From Pyrus communis (lineage: Eukaryota; Streptophyta; Magnoliopsida; Rosales; Rosaceae), in assembly GCF_963583255.1 (NCBI RefSeq), contig NC_084816.1, positions 17,905,100 to 17,969,099 on the forward strand: a stretch of DNA of 64,000 bases. The letters are read 5' to 3'. The position numbers and the translations under genes are program-made. The notes below the pieces were generated by a model. The model saw only the letters and a program-made list of their open reading frames with translations. It searched no databases and was not told where the DNA came from. Of this stretch, positions 47,864 through 62,100 are shown piece after piece (the first letter of the stretch is position 1; each line of letters starts with the position of its first letter).

Positions 47864-48395
47864 AAAGGTGCCTCAGTTTTAAGACATTGGTTAGGGATGT
47901 GGGCGGGGTAAATTACTTTTGAAATTATATACGTAAACACTAAAATTAAATCACATATTAGCTGACAATATCTTGTATAGAAAGGAAATAACAAAACCAC
48001 ATGCATGGACACCAGAGGGATTCCATATTATAACAATCCATATGATATTCAAGTAGCAAACTTTACAGTTGTCTCCATATGTGGACTGTAATTAGCAATA
48101 CATCTCTAAAAACAAAAAATATGTAAATATATAATATAAAAATTATTGATTTAAAGTCTGAGCTCGTAAAATAAGTTCTTAAATAAAGTTATGACATCGA
48201 TTATTACATTCAGAGAAAGCACTCTAGGACAGTATAATTGATAAGAAAAGAAAACTATATATATACGTGTATATAATTAATTGAGAACCACCAATTTGGT
48301 TTTTATTTATTTATTTATTTTTTATTTTTATTGTGGTTTTTATTGCATAATCAAATCAAATTACGAACATCAGGAGTATTAACGAATCTCCTTAA

Positions 48396-48890
48396 TCACG
48401 CATAATTGCAAAGACCATATACACAGTACTGCCCAAACTTGCAGGGACTGTTGCACTGGCCACAATGCCTCTTGTCATAATTCGTGTTCACGCACTCTCC
48501 TCTACAGCACGATTCAGTGTACTTGCACTTCTTCTTGCATGCACCACAGTTATTCTTGTCCTCGGACAAGTCCAGGCACTTGTTGTTGCAACACGTCGAG
48601 TTCTTATATCCCGGCGGCGTGTAGGCACATACCTCATTGTCTTTGTGGCAATGGTCAGCTGCTCTAGGGTTTTTGTCAACCAGATCATTTTCAGCTAGGA
48701 AACGACTCACCCTCTTGGAAGGTAGTAGCAAGGTGTTTTCATCGACCTCCGGTTGCTGTTTCCACGAGTCGGTGAAAGGGGTTTTTCCTTCTTGCTCTTC
48801 TTCTCCATAACCGACCCTTTTCACGGTCATGAGAGTGATAGACAAAGCCATGGTTGTTGCTATGACCAATATTATCTTGATGACCTCCAT
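48396..48890 (-). CDS. STIG1-like cysteine-rich secreted protein, intact
   Basis: A single exon encodes 164 residues. The N terminus ([20 protein letters not shown]) is a signal peptide. A variable acidic region follows, then a VSRFLAEN segment near residue 60 as seen in GRI/STIG1-type proteins. The C-terminal half holds 16 cysteines in the family order: [43 protein letters not shown], ending NYA. Known members act outside the cell: tomato and petunia STIG1 in stigma exudate and pollen-tube growth, Arabidopsis GRI in cell-death signalling. Which role this one has cannot be told from sequence. A TATA box lies about 100 bp upstream. It is in opposite orientation to the broken relative at 41644, about 6 kb away, so the pair could be an old inverted duplication. 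Confidence 0.93.
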   Translation of the reverse strand: MEVIKIILVIATTMALSITLMTVKRVGYGEEEQEGKTPFTDSWKQQPEVDENTLLLPSKRVSRFLAENDLVDKNPRAADHCHKDNEVCAYTPPGYKNSTCCNNKCLDLSEDKNNCGACKKKCKYTESCCRGECVNTNYDKRHCGQCNSPCKFGQYCVYGLCNYA

Positions 48891-48992
48891 GGCTTTGTCT
48901 CTTTCTTTTTGTTTGTGTGTTTTTTGGGTGGGGGGGGGAATTGTAGTTTCTGGGTTGTGTTTGATTTGATGGTGGGTTGGAAGACATAGGGT

Positions 48993-48998
48993 TTATAG
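48993..48998 (-). promoter_or_regulatory. TATA box of the intact STIG1-like gene
   Basis: The minus strand reads TATAAA about 100 bp upstream of the ATG at 48890, in the context actataaaccc. Confidence 0.6.
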
Positions 48999-51264
48999 TA
49001 CCTAGCCAGGGAGGGGTTGACGCGGGAAAGGTGGAAAAAGCTTGTGGTTATGTCATCCAAAGAGTGTGGTCGAATTCTAGGCTCTAGGGCATAGTATATT
49101 AGTATTACTTCTTAAAAACTTAAATGATTTGGGCACTCAAACCATCCACATTCCAACCGCACTCTTCATCTTGAAGGACCACGTTGCATGCAAAATTAAA
49201 TGCATGCATTAGGCAATGTACTTACGTATTTTGTATTTGATCGTACTTAATATTAATGTGATAGATGATCAGTGTTTTATTCAGAATTGAACTGTAACCA
49301 GTGAATCTATATATATGCCGCATAACCAAAGTTTTTCGTTCAAGTTAGTGCGGTTCAAGGTTATTATGGGACCATAAAATATTTTGATAATGGAAACACG
49401 CCACGCATACAACTTATCAGATATGTACTTAGCCCTTGATGAAATATCCAGAAAGTTAGTCAAACCCTGGCTAGTCCCCGGGCCAATTCATCGCAAACGG
49501 TCTAAGTCGATCGTCACATGACCTGCTCTTACTTTGATAAATAATGAGTTTGCCTATCAGTCTCTTAACATGGCAAGATTCTCCGAAGCATATTTTAAGA
49601 ATCTCATAAGAATATTCCTTCATCGATGTGCAAACTAGGTAACACTTTGCTAATAGGTTTAACAAACCTGGATGCTAGAGTTAACTCCTTAGTCCTCTAT
49701 ACATAACCAAGATCAACCATTTTATTTCAGTAATCAAGAATTCGCACAACTCATTACTTCTTACACTCTTTTTAACTTAGCCATCAGAAACTAGTCTTAG
49801 TTTGCTGCTTTTCATTGTGTGTGTAAATTTCGTCAATTCAACTTGCTCCCGCAGATGATATCGGTCTATGCTCTAGCATTTCTTTTTCACTTATATCTCT
49901 AGTTGTGATCACACTGCGAATGCCACACCCCCATGAAAGTCAAGGGGCAGCTATGAAAATTCACTAATGTGCGGCCACAAGTGAGCCGACATGAAGAAAT
50001 TTAGGCATGCTGTGAGGGGAAGCAAAGGAGATAGGCCATTAATGAAATGTTATAACACAACGAAGCAATAGAGGTCGTCTAAGTGTTATGCTGTGACGTG
50101 TCCTTTCGAACTATAACTTTAGCTCTAAGAACGTCTGCGTACATGTACAGCTTATTATTATTAATTATTAATCAAAAAATTAAACATGTGTTAATGCAAA
50201 TGCAATTATTCAAGTTAATTAGCTCTCAAGGCTTAATATTTCTACCCGCGTTTATTGTGTAATACGTCATTATAATGCAGAGGCGTACCAAATCAATGAC
50301 CACCAAATACGTCTTATGGTTTGACATAATTTTTTTCATATACTGTATTGTTTGCCTATTTTAAAATTATGTGTTGTAATTGTTGTCAACGAGTTCATCG
50401 TGGTTGTTTGAGTTATTCATGAATCTATTCTGGTTTACAAGGAAGAATTGTGTAATATTCCTAGCTAGTAGCTGGATGGCTTGCTGGCAAAGCGATCGGT
50501 TGAGAAGGAGGAGAGTAACTTGAATGGAATATGTTCACCGTCATGTATCATCATGATTCAATACTGTAATGTCATATGATAGAGACTTATATACGATATT
50601 CTTTTATTGGACTGAGATGTCATAATGACAATAAATTTGTTGCATGCATATGTAAGTCATTTTCGAGGAATAGACAAGCTCCAACTAATACCATTTTCTA
50701 ACACTACAAAACTAACCTAGGGAGCTACTTGTTTAGTGCAATCAAATTCTTTAATATCTTCAAGTCTCAAAATTGTTATGTGTTCGATGTCTTTTAATTT
50801 TCCCTTCTCTGTAATTGTAGGTTTTTGCCATGTTAAAATATGTTTTTTTCTTGCCACAAAAAAAAAAAAAAATATGTCGTGTCTTGAGCAATTATACATA
50901 TATTCATAGAAAACCAACTATTCAAATGGGTGACTTAAGAAAATAGACAGTTCAGATCATTGTATGCAGTATAAGAAGTAGAGCCGAGAAGGTGGAACGA
51001 AAAGATCCAAATAAGAAGGTTCTTAGCATTCCCCTCAATATTGACAATATTTATGTTTTTAAATTATTAGTTTCAATAAGAAGTTTAGTCCAAACAACAA
51101 AACTAAAAAGCTTTCTTTTTATATACAATGATATATTTACATTAAGGGTGTGAGAAATAAATTGGTATCGAACTTATCATCTACGAAATTTGAACATAAA
51201 ACTTTTCACTGACAAATAAAGAAAAATATCACTATATCACAATACTAATTAACAATTAAAAAGC

Positions 51265-51318
51265 TTTCTTTGATTAACCAAGTGACCTGAGTTTCTTTGA
51301 TTAACCAAGTGACCTGAG
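51265..51318. repeat. 27-bp tandem doublet
   Basis: The unit tttctttgattaaccaagtg acctgag occurs twice head to tail with no difference that I can see. Confidence 0.85.
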
Positions 51319-51754
51319 CATTGCATATTGTCATACTTCCTCGATTCTTTTTTCTGATCAAAGGAGAAATTTGAACTTCGTACTTTTCTTTTTATTTTCT
51401 TACTTTTACTCTCATCTCTTTATATTTCTCGCTATCTTCCCTTACAATTACAACACCCAACCCTATCTTTTTCACCCTCTAACCCCAGCTTCTTGCTGGC
51501 AAAAACATAAACAAAAAGAAAAAGACTTCATAAATGTTGCAGATGATCTGTATATATCTCTATATAACATGTATGCATATATGTGGTTATGTATTAACTT
51601 AGAGTGGAAATTAGGTCGTGTTCGAGTTTTCTACTAATATCAATAATATAATATTTCAAAAATTATATTAACGTGTTGTATTTCTCACACAAATTTCGGT
51701 TGAACTAGCCATCTTATGGTCATGGTTACTTGCGTTGTCTTTTTCGATCAACAT

Positions 51755-51767
51755 ATACATACATACA

Positions 51768-51803
<36 letters not shown>

Positions 51804-51807
51804 TATA
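51755..51807. repeat. (ACAT)n then (AT)n microsatellite
   Basis: About ten ACAT units pass directly into a TA run. Confidence 0.95.
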
Positions 51808-52007
51808 GCATAGAATAATTATCTATATATATGTGTGCATCTCAGTTCTGTAGAAGAGGAATATTCAGAGTCAATTCGTTTTGCACATTGCACCACTTAA
51901 TCTTATTAAGTTAATTCCAACGATTTGAAGGTCAAGATCCATCTCCTTTTAGATAGGGATGATATAATACACCTAAAATCTTGATTAATCGCCTCATAAC
52001 TCACAAA

Positions 52008-52032
52008 TATATATATATATATATATATATAT
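52008..52032. repeat. (AT)n microsatellite
   Basis: About twelve AT units in intergenic sequence. Confidence 0.95.
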
Positions 52033-53138
52033 TATCATCATCATCTGTGACTGTGAGAGGAACAAATCCCATCTACTTGTGCTACATTGTTGGTTAGTCA
52101 ATCAGTTTATGAATCTGCTTTAGGAAAATATGTTTCTTGAATTTCAGCAAATTAATTAAACTGTTGTGGAAGCAAAATCCAAAACCATACGAATCACGCA
52201 CACACGTATTTATTGCATTATTCAGCATGAATTACACATTCGAATTCTATGTACCTATGTGATGATGCATCACATTAAAAAATATCAAGAAAACAGTATT
52301 ATATACCTTTTTCTAAATACGATATCAACAAATATATAAAACGATTTTTACACAATATACTAATCTAATCGTGTTTACCTTTTTGTAAGGGATGTGGTTT
52401 TTACACACCATTTTTAGTTTCTCAGACAATCCTCTTTATTTTAATCATTGGATCAAATAAATCAAATGAAAAAGAATGACAAGATTAATTAGGGGTGAGT
52501 AAGAAGTTAAAAATAATAATGTTTATTTATTATTTTACTTTGTCATAATAAGGAAGAAGGTCAACAATATCTTTTTATTAACTATAATTTTAGTCTGAAG
52601 AATAACTAAAGGGCCTAGTCCAACTACTACCTCGTCTAATTATATACATTAAGGGAGGAGAGTGGACTTAACCTTATAATGCGTTAGCAACAATAATATG
52701 ATTTAAATTTGTTTTTGGTGATAATCAAAACTAAAATCTCTCACTTACAAGTGCACAAACATTTCTTAAGAAACAATTGTTAGTGTCACTAGAGTTCAAC
52801 TAATTTAAACATTTTTAGTGTCACTAGACTTCAACTGATTTATAAAAATGTCACCCCTCTCTTTTTGTGTTTATGTTTAAAAAAAATTGTTAAATATTTT
52901 ATACTAGGAAAAGTTATGAGGCCCTTTTCATAACATTTTTTTTTTTATAAAAAAAATCCTACTATTTCACTGGACCAAGTCGTATGATGGAGGAACTAAA
53001 CGACATGACGTTCTTCTGTTGTTACGGCCATTTTCCAGAGAAAACGACTTCTGGGAAAAAACGGCCAAACGGCCGTCGCAAGATACCATCTTCCTCCAAA
53101 GAAAAGGAAGCGGCCTACTGTGCTGTCGATGCTTGAGC

Positions 53139-56100
53139 ATGGAGTTCAGACCTCGCAACTACATCGCCGAAAAAGGAGCCCACGCGCTTCCTCGCGTACT
53201 CGCGGACAGCCACCCTTTCTCCGCTCCATCTTCTCCATCTCAGCTCCAGGTCCAAATCACACCCATCTCACTCTCGATTTTTTGTAATTTAATTGCCCTT
53301 GACTCTGCGCATTTGTTTGGTTGCAAGGATAGAGTAGGACATTCAAATCACCAATATTTCTTGATCAGGATACTAATCCGGTGTGCTAAATTTGAGCTAT
53401 CATATGCTATAATTCCATTTCGAATTATAGTTAATCAGTGTACTAATATGGTTAGAAGCCTATAATTACAATAAATGGAGCAAAATTTCAAGTTAAATAC
53501 AGTAATTGTGTTGGAATATTTAACGAATGCCAAATGGAAGGACAAACATTTGGTGGCTAGGAAAGGAGTGGATCTCTTTGCTTCGTTGTAGTTCGTGTGT
53601 TCGTTTGGTACCTTGTAACGAAAACATGTGGGATTAAAGAGGAAACAAATAGCATCGGATTAAGAAACTCGAATGCTAATGGTGTATGTATTGGCTGTTT
53701 GGTGTTTTGATCATGAAAATTTTGGAATTTACAAAGTTCAGCATCTTAATATAGGTTGAGGTCGTGGATGAAGGGAATGAGGAGTACTTTGACCCCCTCA
53801 GAAGGTCAGAAAACAATGCCGAAGCTTCTAGAGAGGATTTGGTGGAAATTGAAACCAGTTCTACTGCAGGACTCTCTGGTGAAGCTTCTATTCAAAATCC
53901 GTCTAAAGAATGGTCCTTTTTTAAGAGATCCCTGATGCAGAGGTTTCCAGTCTCCAAAACAGTTTTGACTTATTCAGTAAGCATTTCACGCTTCTTGACT
54001 TTATTAGTTCCCCATGCTGTTTTATATTCAAAAGTATGCAATCTTCCGAGGCTTCATTTCGTCTTAAGTAATTGTCAAGCTAGCGAGCATGTTTGGTCGT
54101 ATCTTAGATGGTGGAGCCCATTTGTGACGTCAGTTTCGTTTCTGTGTATTTTGTAATGGCATAGAGTTCGATGTCTGGGTTCCTAGAAGAATTCTTTTTC
54201 AATTGTTGCTAGCTATTTTTCAAAAACACAACCATTAAGCATCTTAGCTGGTGGGGCTTGTGTTCTAACCTCACTTTCATATTCTGTATATTTTCTATAT
54301 TGAAATAGAGTTTGAATTTTGCATTTCCTGGATGAATGCTACTCCAATTATTGTTGGCTAGTTTTCGAAACCATTAAGTATGATATGGGTATTCAGAATG
54401 TTCTTATCATATATCGGTTTCTATAACCGTTTTCCTTTCTTAGGTTTTCAAGGGGAAATTTTGGTTTTCCCTACCTTCTATTCTCATTCAGCTATTTACT
54501 TCCTTAAGTTTCTCACTGAAAGCTGTAACCTATCTTCTAACTTTTTATTTTCCTTTTTCTTTTTACTTACAGATGTCCGACATGATAGGGAAAGGCAGGA
54601 AAAGTATGTCAGCCTCCTTTGTTCCTATAATTTTTTGGAACAAGTATTCTTTTCGCAAGTATTTTTGTTGCTCAACTAGAGCAGCTATGATAATCACTTT
54701 GATTTATTTTACTGATGTGAATTTACAGCACATGAGAAATCTTCGACAAGTATGCATTTGGAGGAATTGGAAGATCCAGAAAAATTTGCAGAAGAGGGGG
54801 GCAAGGTCATCACGGGCCAGGAATATGTTTCTCGGTTGCATGAGCTTAAAGCTGAATTAACTCATGCATGGCATGCCGATGATCGTGTTACATCCCTGAA
54901 ATTATCAATAAAAGTAAATTTTAATTGATAATTCAGTTTACCCAATTAATCTTACCTTGAGAGAATTTGTCATAGAAGAAAACATTAAGCAGCTGAGCTT
55001 TTAAATAGTTAGCTATGTGTGTTGATAGCCAGAACACTTCCATTTATTTTTGGTAGCCTGATATCGTATGTGCTGATAGCCTGAAGAATTTGTGGTAGAA
55101 GAAAAGATTAAGTAGTTGAGATTAAATAGCCTGAAGATTTCCATTTATTTGGCATACAACACTAGGTTTTTGTTGCGCCCTCATATGTAAGAAGTCATTT
55201 TTGTTTTATAGTTTTGAAAGGTCATTGGATTACCAGTTCGTGTTAATTATTATTTTCTCTGAGAATTAAGCCATTCAGAGGTTAAATGAGCTATGCATGC
55301 TTATAACTTAGCTTGAAGATTTCCATTCATATACACAATATAGCTAGTTTTTTCTTTTCCACTTTTTTTAAGAATCTGGGTTGTCTTTTCTCTCCCTAAA
55401 AATACAAAATTAGTTTGATTGGCCCTTAGATCATATTACTAGTTGCTGCAACTTCATCTCAGTGGGAGAGATAGGTTTGGGAGTGTATGTAATGCTGGTT
55501 TGTGTGGATGCGATTAAATTTTAAAAGCAATTTCTTTTTACAGGTTGCTCGGCTTTTGATGGATACATCTGTTTTACAATGTTATCCTACACTCTTTGCT
55601 ATTGCTACGGATATTTTGGATATTCTTGGGGATATGGTATGGGAGCGAATCAAGTTGAAAGCTGAATTTACCGAAGATGGTACCAGAATCTTCTCCTTAC
55701 CAGGTATCACTGACATTTCTCCCTAGGCATCATTTGTTTTTTTTACTAAGCAATACTCTTTAAGTTATTCGTAGAATATGTCTATGTATCACATACTTGA
55801 TATATGGTCTGTAAAGATCAGTTTATGCATTTTGACATGGTTGAAAGTGAAACTTAACTTCCTTGGTCATTTTGCAAAAAGCAGAGCTATCTGGTTGTCA
55901 GTTGTTAGATACTTGTAACTTTAGGGAAGCCTGAGAAGGAAACAATTTATTACTAATGCCGTTAGGAACTTGCAAATATATCTGCAATTCTTCATTACGT
56001 AGTGTTTTTAATTTAATGAACTTCAATAAGCTTGGAATGGTTGTGTCATTTTTAATGTATCAGTTTTTTTATTTTATTTTTTATGAAATTTGAATGGATT

Positions 56101-59100
56101 TATGGCAGAGAACTTTTCAGCAAGTGACATCTGCTTTGATGCCAAAGAAACTTGCAACAACTGGTTCTGCAAAATTGGTGCAGTCCGAGAACTTCTTCCA
56201 CGCATGTAAGTTCTTGCTCATTATGTTTATGATCCTTTGTTCATCATCTTCTTCTACTCCTTCTTCCTCCATGTCACTTTCTCCTAAAAAGTTGATGTAG
56301 CACTAAGTAGCCTTACTTTTTGTCTAATGATGATGTAATCTTTCATTGTTTTAATAAAATAATTGATGATGTATTAAAGAAATAGAGGAAAGTAAAAGGA
56401 GGACCAGACTTTCTTCTGGAGAAGACACAAGATGAGAAAGAAAAGTTTTGACCGATATTTACAGCTTAAAGCATTAGACCTTGAAAATAAAAACAAGAAA
56501 TGACGTTCGAACAGTGCATTATAAGTTCTTCATACATGTGCTTTCTACATGCAATAATTTTCTATTGCTTCTTCCCTCTTTCCCATCCCCTTTCTTCAAA
56601 TATGGCATATTCTCTGGCTGTTAATTCGATATTGAATTTCAGTTATTTGGAGCTGGCATTGTTGCCTTGTTGGCGTTTCTTAGTTGATCAACCTCTCAAC
56701 AGTCTCCATCGCTTGTTAATGATGACAAGAGGGTTAGGAGATCCATTGGCTTCGGCCTATTGCCGTCTGTATATGGCTCATTGCATGAGGAAGTTGCCTT
56801 CACATGATACAGGTATACATTTTCTGTACTAATAATAAATGATGGATTTGATTCAAATTTGATGATATGTAATTGCCAGAATACATGCTCATCTCACAAG
56901 ACATGTGGCCTCTTATATGCTTATTCTCATTTATTCCAATCATCACTATAATGAAATTGCAAGTAGGATGACATGCCTTGAAGTGAAAATCTAATGTATA
57001 GTAAAGTGCAGAGATTATGGTGGAATGTAAACTGTGTCAATATTGAGTTCGACATAGTTCCTTTTAAAACAAAGATATATTTAGGTGTTGGCTGTTTCTC
57101 AAATCATTTATCCTTATTGGATTGAGCTTGTAGCTATAGTGATTAAGAGTGCTAGTAATAGCCTTATATATAAATATTTTACAGTCTCATGTTTGATGAC
57201 TATGTTACAGGATGTCTGCTCACCTGTGTGAATGACTTGAAAATTGTGTCGATGAGGGTCATGTCAGCACAGGAAACCTCTCATGGAGCTGAAAACAGAA
57301 GATTGGTTGTTAGTCTGATGGAACCAACCATTGAGTATATCATGAAATGCATATTTAGGAATGCGTCTGAGGTATATATTGTAATTTCTTGTAGCAATCA
57401 TAATTGTCTTCGGCACTGTGTATCGCTACATTTTAAATTCCATTGCCCTGGATATATCTAGTTGTGAAAATATGGGAAGCAACCTTATGTATTGATAGAG
57501 CATATTGCTGTTTTATTTAACGAGCATTTGATATTTTGTCATGAATTTTATAGTAATTATAAAGCAGAACATAGATATTATTCCATTTGAACTATGTTGG
57601 ATTTTGTTGGGAGTCACCTATTCATTGTGGACACTCCAAATCCTTCATTTCATTTCTAATAGTCGTAGAGAATGCTGTTGAATCTTTCAAAACATGAATA
57701 GCTGGATAGAGATGAATAGGTAGTTGAATCTATCACATCATGAATAGCTGGTGTGACATGAATTCGTAGACTTTATACTATGATGATGTAACAATACTTT
57801 TAATCTGTTCAAAACTTGAAAGAAACAAGTAGGTGATGTACTCGTTGAGCTTGGAGTTGGGTTGAATCAAAAGGAGTTGCTTGGAAGGTTCCCATGTGCC
57901 TCGATCGTTCTTCATCATCTACTCAAGCAACTTCCATCTGAAGTAGTTAGCTCAAGGGCAGTGGAGATCCTTCATCTTATTGAGTGCAGCAGGGATGATT
58001 CCCTTGATCAGGTATTGTTCATGAGAAAGTGGTCAAGTCATAAGCTTTGTTATGTATAGAACATGAAATTTTGTTATCAGCTTCATTCATTGATGTGACT
58101 GCCTCCTTAGGATGTGGTGGGTTAACCTCAATGTTAGTTTCAAATTTATCGATGAGAAAGTCTTCAGTGCACAACTCTTAAATCTCTTCTCTCTTGGTTT
58201 GGTTTTTGGTTGGGAAAGTGCTTGAATTACAGGTTACTTGGATTTAGGCTGTGTGAAAAATCTCAAATGGACACTGTCAATGCTGTAGTGGACAAAATCA
58301 TTGAGGTATTTAGAGAGATCTGTTTAGCTGCTTAACTTTAACATTTCATTGGTGTTTACTTCTTCTTCTTCCCTTTTCTTTTATTTTTCATTTCAAAGTG
58401 CTTCATTTCTAAAGAATCCTATTGAGATTTCTCATTTAAACCTAATTTATGGTTTTTATAAATCAGGTTATTATTGAATATGATGGACTTGATGACTACT
58501 TGAAGGTTGTGGATGCTTTTGTGGATATTGTTCTACAAAATCATATGGTGCGTCTTAGCATATTTGCATATTTATTAAATGAAAAGAAAGTTCCTGTTTG
58601 TGACATCATTCCAGTTGACTGATTTTCATCCAAAACCTCTAACAAAAAATAATGGAAACTCCCCATAAAAACAATTAGCAACTCTTATAAATAACATTCT
58701 TTCAACCTTAAGTTTCATAACAAGTGAATCACTTGTTTTGGTGATTACAACTGACAAAACAAGTGACATGCCTGGTAAATGATTTTGTTGCTGTATTATT
58801 TTTGTTGATTGTTGATTGTTTCCATTGAAGTTGATATGACTTTCCTGTGCTGGAGAATCACTTATCCTAAATGTTTAAACTTTTAGGAAGTAAGCTTATG
58901 AAAATGTTAGGTTTAAAACCTATTAAGATCCATACCTATGTGTGGGCGTGCCCAACATGTGAGCTTTCCATGTTAAACATGAATATACAAGAAGAGACAT
59001 CAAGATTTGAGTAAAGGCCTTGGACAGTTGAGATCCGATACCTAGCTGGAGAATTGTCCTAAAAGCTTAAATTGCAAGGAAGTGGATAAACAATGTATAT

Positions 59101-62100
59101 CAACTTAAAATGTACTAACGTGCATCACTTTAGGACTTGTGCAGGTGAAGTAAAACTGAAACTAACACTTTGTTATATCATATTGTCCAAGTACCCGTGC
59201 AATGCCTTGCACAATTTAAACAATAATGCCGAATGTAGTTTGTACCTCACTTGAATGGTAACGGACTTTCTCCTTGTTGACTATGAAGAGTAAAGTAGGA
59301 GAGCATGTGATGAAGAGTTTCCGTTTCATCTGTATGTATTAAAGCGTATTAGATAAGACAAATGCTGCTTGCTACTTAGACACTTACGGTTAAACAGTAT
59401 CGAGGAGTTGCCCCACATTTAGTTATACTCTGTTGCCATTTAATGGGAAAGATGGCGTACCTTAGCTGAGTTAAATTGAAATGTCTCCAGTCTGTTTTTG
59501 TGGGACTTCTCTTTAATGTTATTTTATAAGATATTTCTTGTAACTATAATACCTGCTGTTTATTAACTTCATGTTCAGTGATGCATGCGAACTTGTGTAT
59601 ATACACATTAGTATCTTCATGCCGGTTCAGTTTTCTTCCTCTTGACTTTTTTGATTTTTTGCCAGGATGACCATCTAAGCTCCATTTTAGAAGGCATTTC
59701 AAAACGAGCATGCACTAAAGGTATTGCTGATGATGACCTGGCAACCTTGCAGTCCATTTTGGTGAAGCTTCTTTCATATTGCAAGGACATAGAAGACATA
59801 TTTTCCATGGTATGCTTCTCCTTGTACTTGTGCAACAAGCCCTTTTTTTTCCTGTTTGTACTGCAGTGTTAGTTTTAACATAATGGTCACTTGGTTTTAT
59901 TTTTACGGTTGCGTTGTTTAAAACCATAACATCTTATTTCACTACTATGGGCAGTTACCTGTGTTTGTTATTTTGTAGAATCATTTTCTCAAGATCTTGG
60001 ATCTGATGTATGGAAATTCGCGAAGCATTGTCAATATCCATATCCTTGATATGGGGATAAGGTGCCATTTTAGTTAATCTATATTCAGTATCTACTTCAT
60101 CAAGTTAGTGCCTCACTTTGGTGTTATTGTTCCTTTTGAAAGACAAATATACTTTCAATTTCAGAACTTTTTGAAACCAGTCAAATTAGAGTACGGCCTT
60201 CCTGATGGTGAACGTTTTCAGCTGCCTTCATGCTATTTCATAATATTTATGTAGAAATGTTTTGATGAATTTGGAAACATGGAGGCTGGATACATGTCTC
60301 GGAATACTGGTTTAGAAACCCAAAGCGTCGTGTTCTAAAATATGAATGCTAAGATCTTCCTAGGTTCCTTACAGTGTCTGTCTTGTGATTCCTCTCTTCT
60401 TCTTACTAATATATCAATGGTGTGTGAATCGCTCCTTCAATTTCCTTGGGTAATTTAACATTTGCTTATTCATTTGGCAGGAAGGGTTGTATACGTGATC
60501 CAAGAACTATACAGTTTCTTCTTGAAATTTCTCAGGCTCTGCATCACGACGAAAATTTTGTGAATCTAAAAGATGATAACCAACCAGGACGTTTGATTTC
60601 TCAGTTTGTATCTCTGGTAAAATTAATATTTATCTACATATTAAAATGTTGGGACTGTTTATGGTGGCAAACTGGCAATCCTTCTGGCTGTCTGACCTTT
60701 ATTGCTGCTCTGCATTGTCAGGTTGATTATGGAGCAGAGATTGAGAGTCAGTTGGCATTCTTAGTTGAATGTCGTGGAACTTTTGGTAGCATACGCGGGC
60801 TTAAGGTTAAATCTCGATGACTCCAATTTCTTTTAATCATACTGATAATTTGTTCTATGCAATTGCATTGAACTTTCTAATGATAAGTTTTGCTTAAAAG
60901 ATGCAATGATTGGACTCTCTTTAAAACAACGTGGATTGTTTTCCAGAAGAGAATTCCCATAGTAGCAAATATTGTACTTCCATTTATAACTATATATTCC
61001 TTGCATACTTAAAACTTAAATTCACTTTCAGGAAACTCTCATTCACTCCAGTAATTGTTTAGCGATTAAGGCTTTGAAAGATGCGAAACATCTCAGTTTT
61101 GTCAAATCCTGCATAGCATTTTCTGAAGTCACTTTACCTTCTATTGCAAGCCAGATTAGGCAGTTAAATCTTTATCTTGAGACCGCAGAGGTAATGTTCT
61201 GTTTTAGTGTGATCGTGTTGCACATCAATTAACCATATATTTTTACTCATTCCTGTATAAATAGTTCAGGTCGCTCTACTGGGTGGCTTAGTTTCTCATT
61301 CGGATGGATTGATTGATTCCGCGATCAACTCTTTGCCAAGTTTAGACATAATGGATGGTTAGTTCATGCCTCTCTCTCAGAGTGAAATCATCATATGACT
61401 AAGTATTAGCATCATGCCATCATCCTAGATGTTTTTTTTTTATATATATTATGAGTGAAATTTGATTTGATTTTCTTTCATAATAATGGAATTTTCTTTT
61501 CTTTTCTTTACTTTTCTCTTTAAATGGGACTTGATATAGGAACAAAATTTATGTAATATTCATCAATTAAAAAGAAAGGTTCGCGAGCCTTATATAGAAT
61601 TCTAGTAGGGACTTACATGAACCCTAGACATTAAGCGACTCTTGGCTCCGCAATAAGGCACATATAACAGCAGCTAGTATTGATTGGATGTGTGCAAACC
61701 AATTATGCAAGACTCCAAGTATGCCCCAACATCATCCAGCGTATTTTAAATTGGGGCTTCAGCCTTATACCTTCTTACCATGCTTTTGATAAACTTTTAA
61801 AGGGTTGCTGCCAGTTAGCTCCTCCATCAACCACACATTCAGTCATGATTTCACGTAATCAAGGGTCTAGAGTGATATGCTAGAAAATAAAAAACAATTT
61901 ATAACTTTATTAAACTTTCGTTATTAATTGGCAATACAAACTTTTAGATTTACCCGTTTTCTCCAAAATTGAATTATAGTTTGGTAACAGAGCATCGCAC
62001 CATTTTGGTTCCTACATACCCAACCTTCTCTCATCCAACCATACTAGTTTATCATTCTATTCTACAGCCATCATGTGCATGATCATTCTATTGTACCTAT

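Larger units (their letters stand above)
44801..48395. other. Gene-free AT-rich stretch
   Basis: It lies between the CACTA remnant and the intact STIG1-like gene. It holds a dispersed direct repeat, a 123-bp MITE, a SINE and long A/T runs (near 45525-45547, 47592-47612, 47831-47860). No coding region could be supported. Confidence 0.55.
49002..53138. other. Gene-free AT-rich intergenic region
   Basis: No coding region could be supported. It contains microsatellites at 51755-51807 and 52008-52032 and a 27-bp tandem doublet at 51265-51318. Frames such as 51371-51637 lack domains. Promoter sequence for the VPS35L-like gene must lie in its last part; a ttttataaaa stretch near 52944 is a weak TATA candidate. 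Confidence 0.55.

Noticed and set aside
48465..48698. Plus-strand frame over the intact STIG1-like gene
   Set aside because: It is the antisense of the cysteine-rich coding exon and has no motif of its own.
53019..53138. Upstream in-frame extension of VPS35L exon 1 from the ATG at 53019
   Set aside because: The first 40 residues do not resemble the family, whereas MEFRPR at 53139 fits the usual N terminus.
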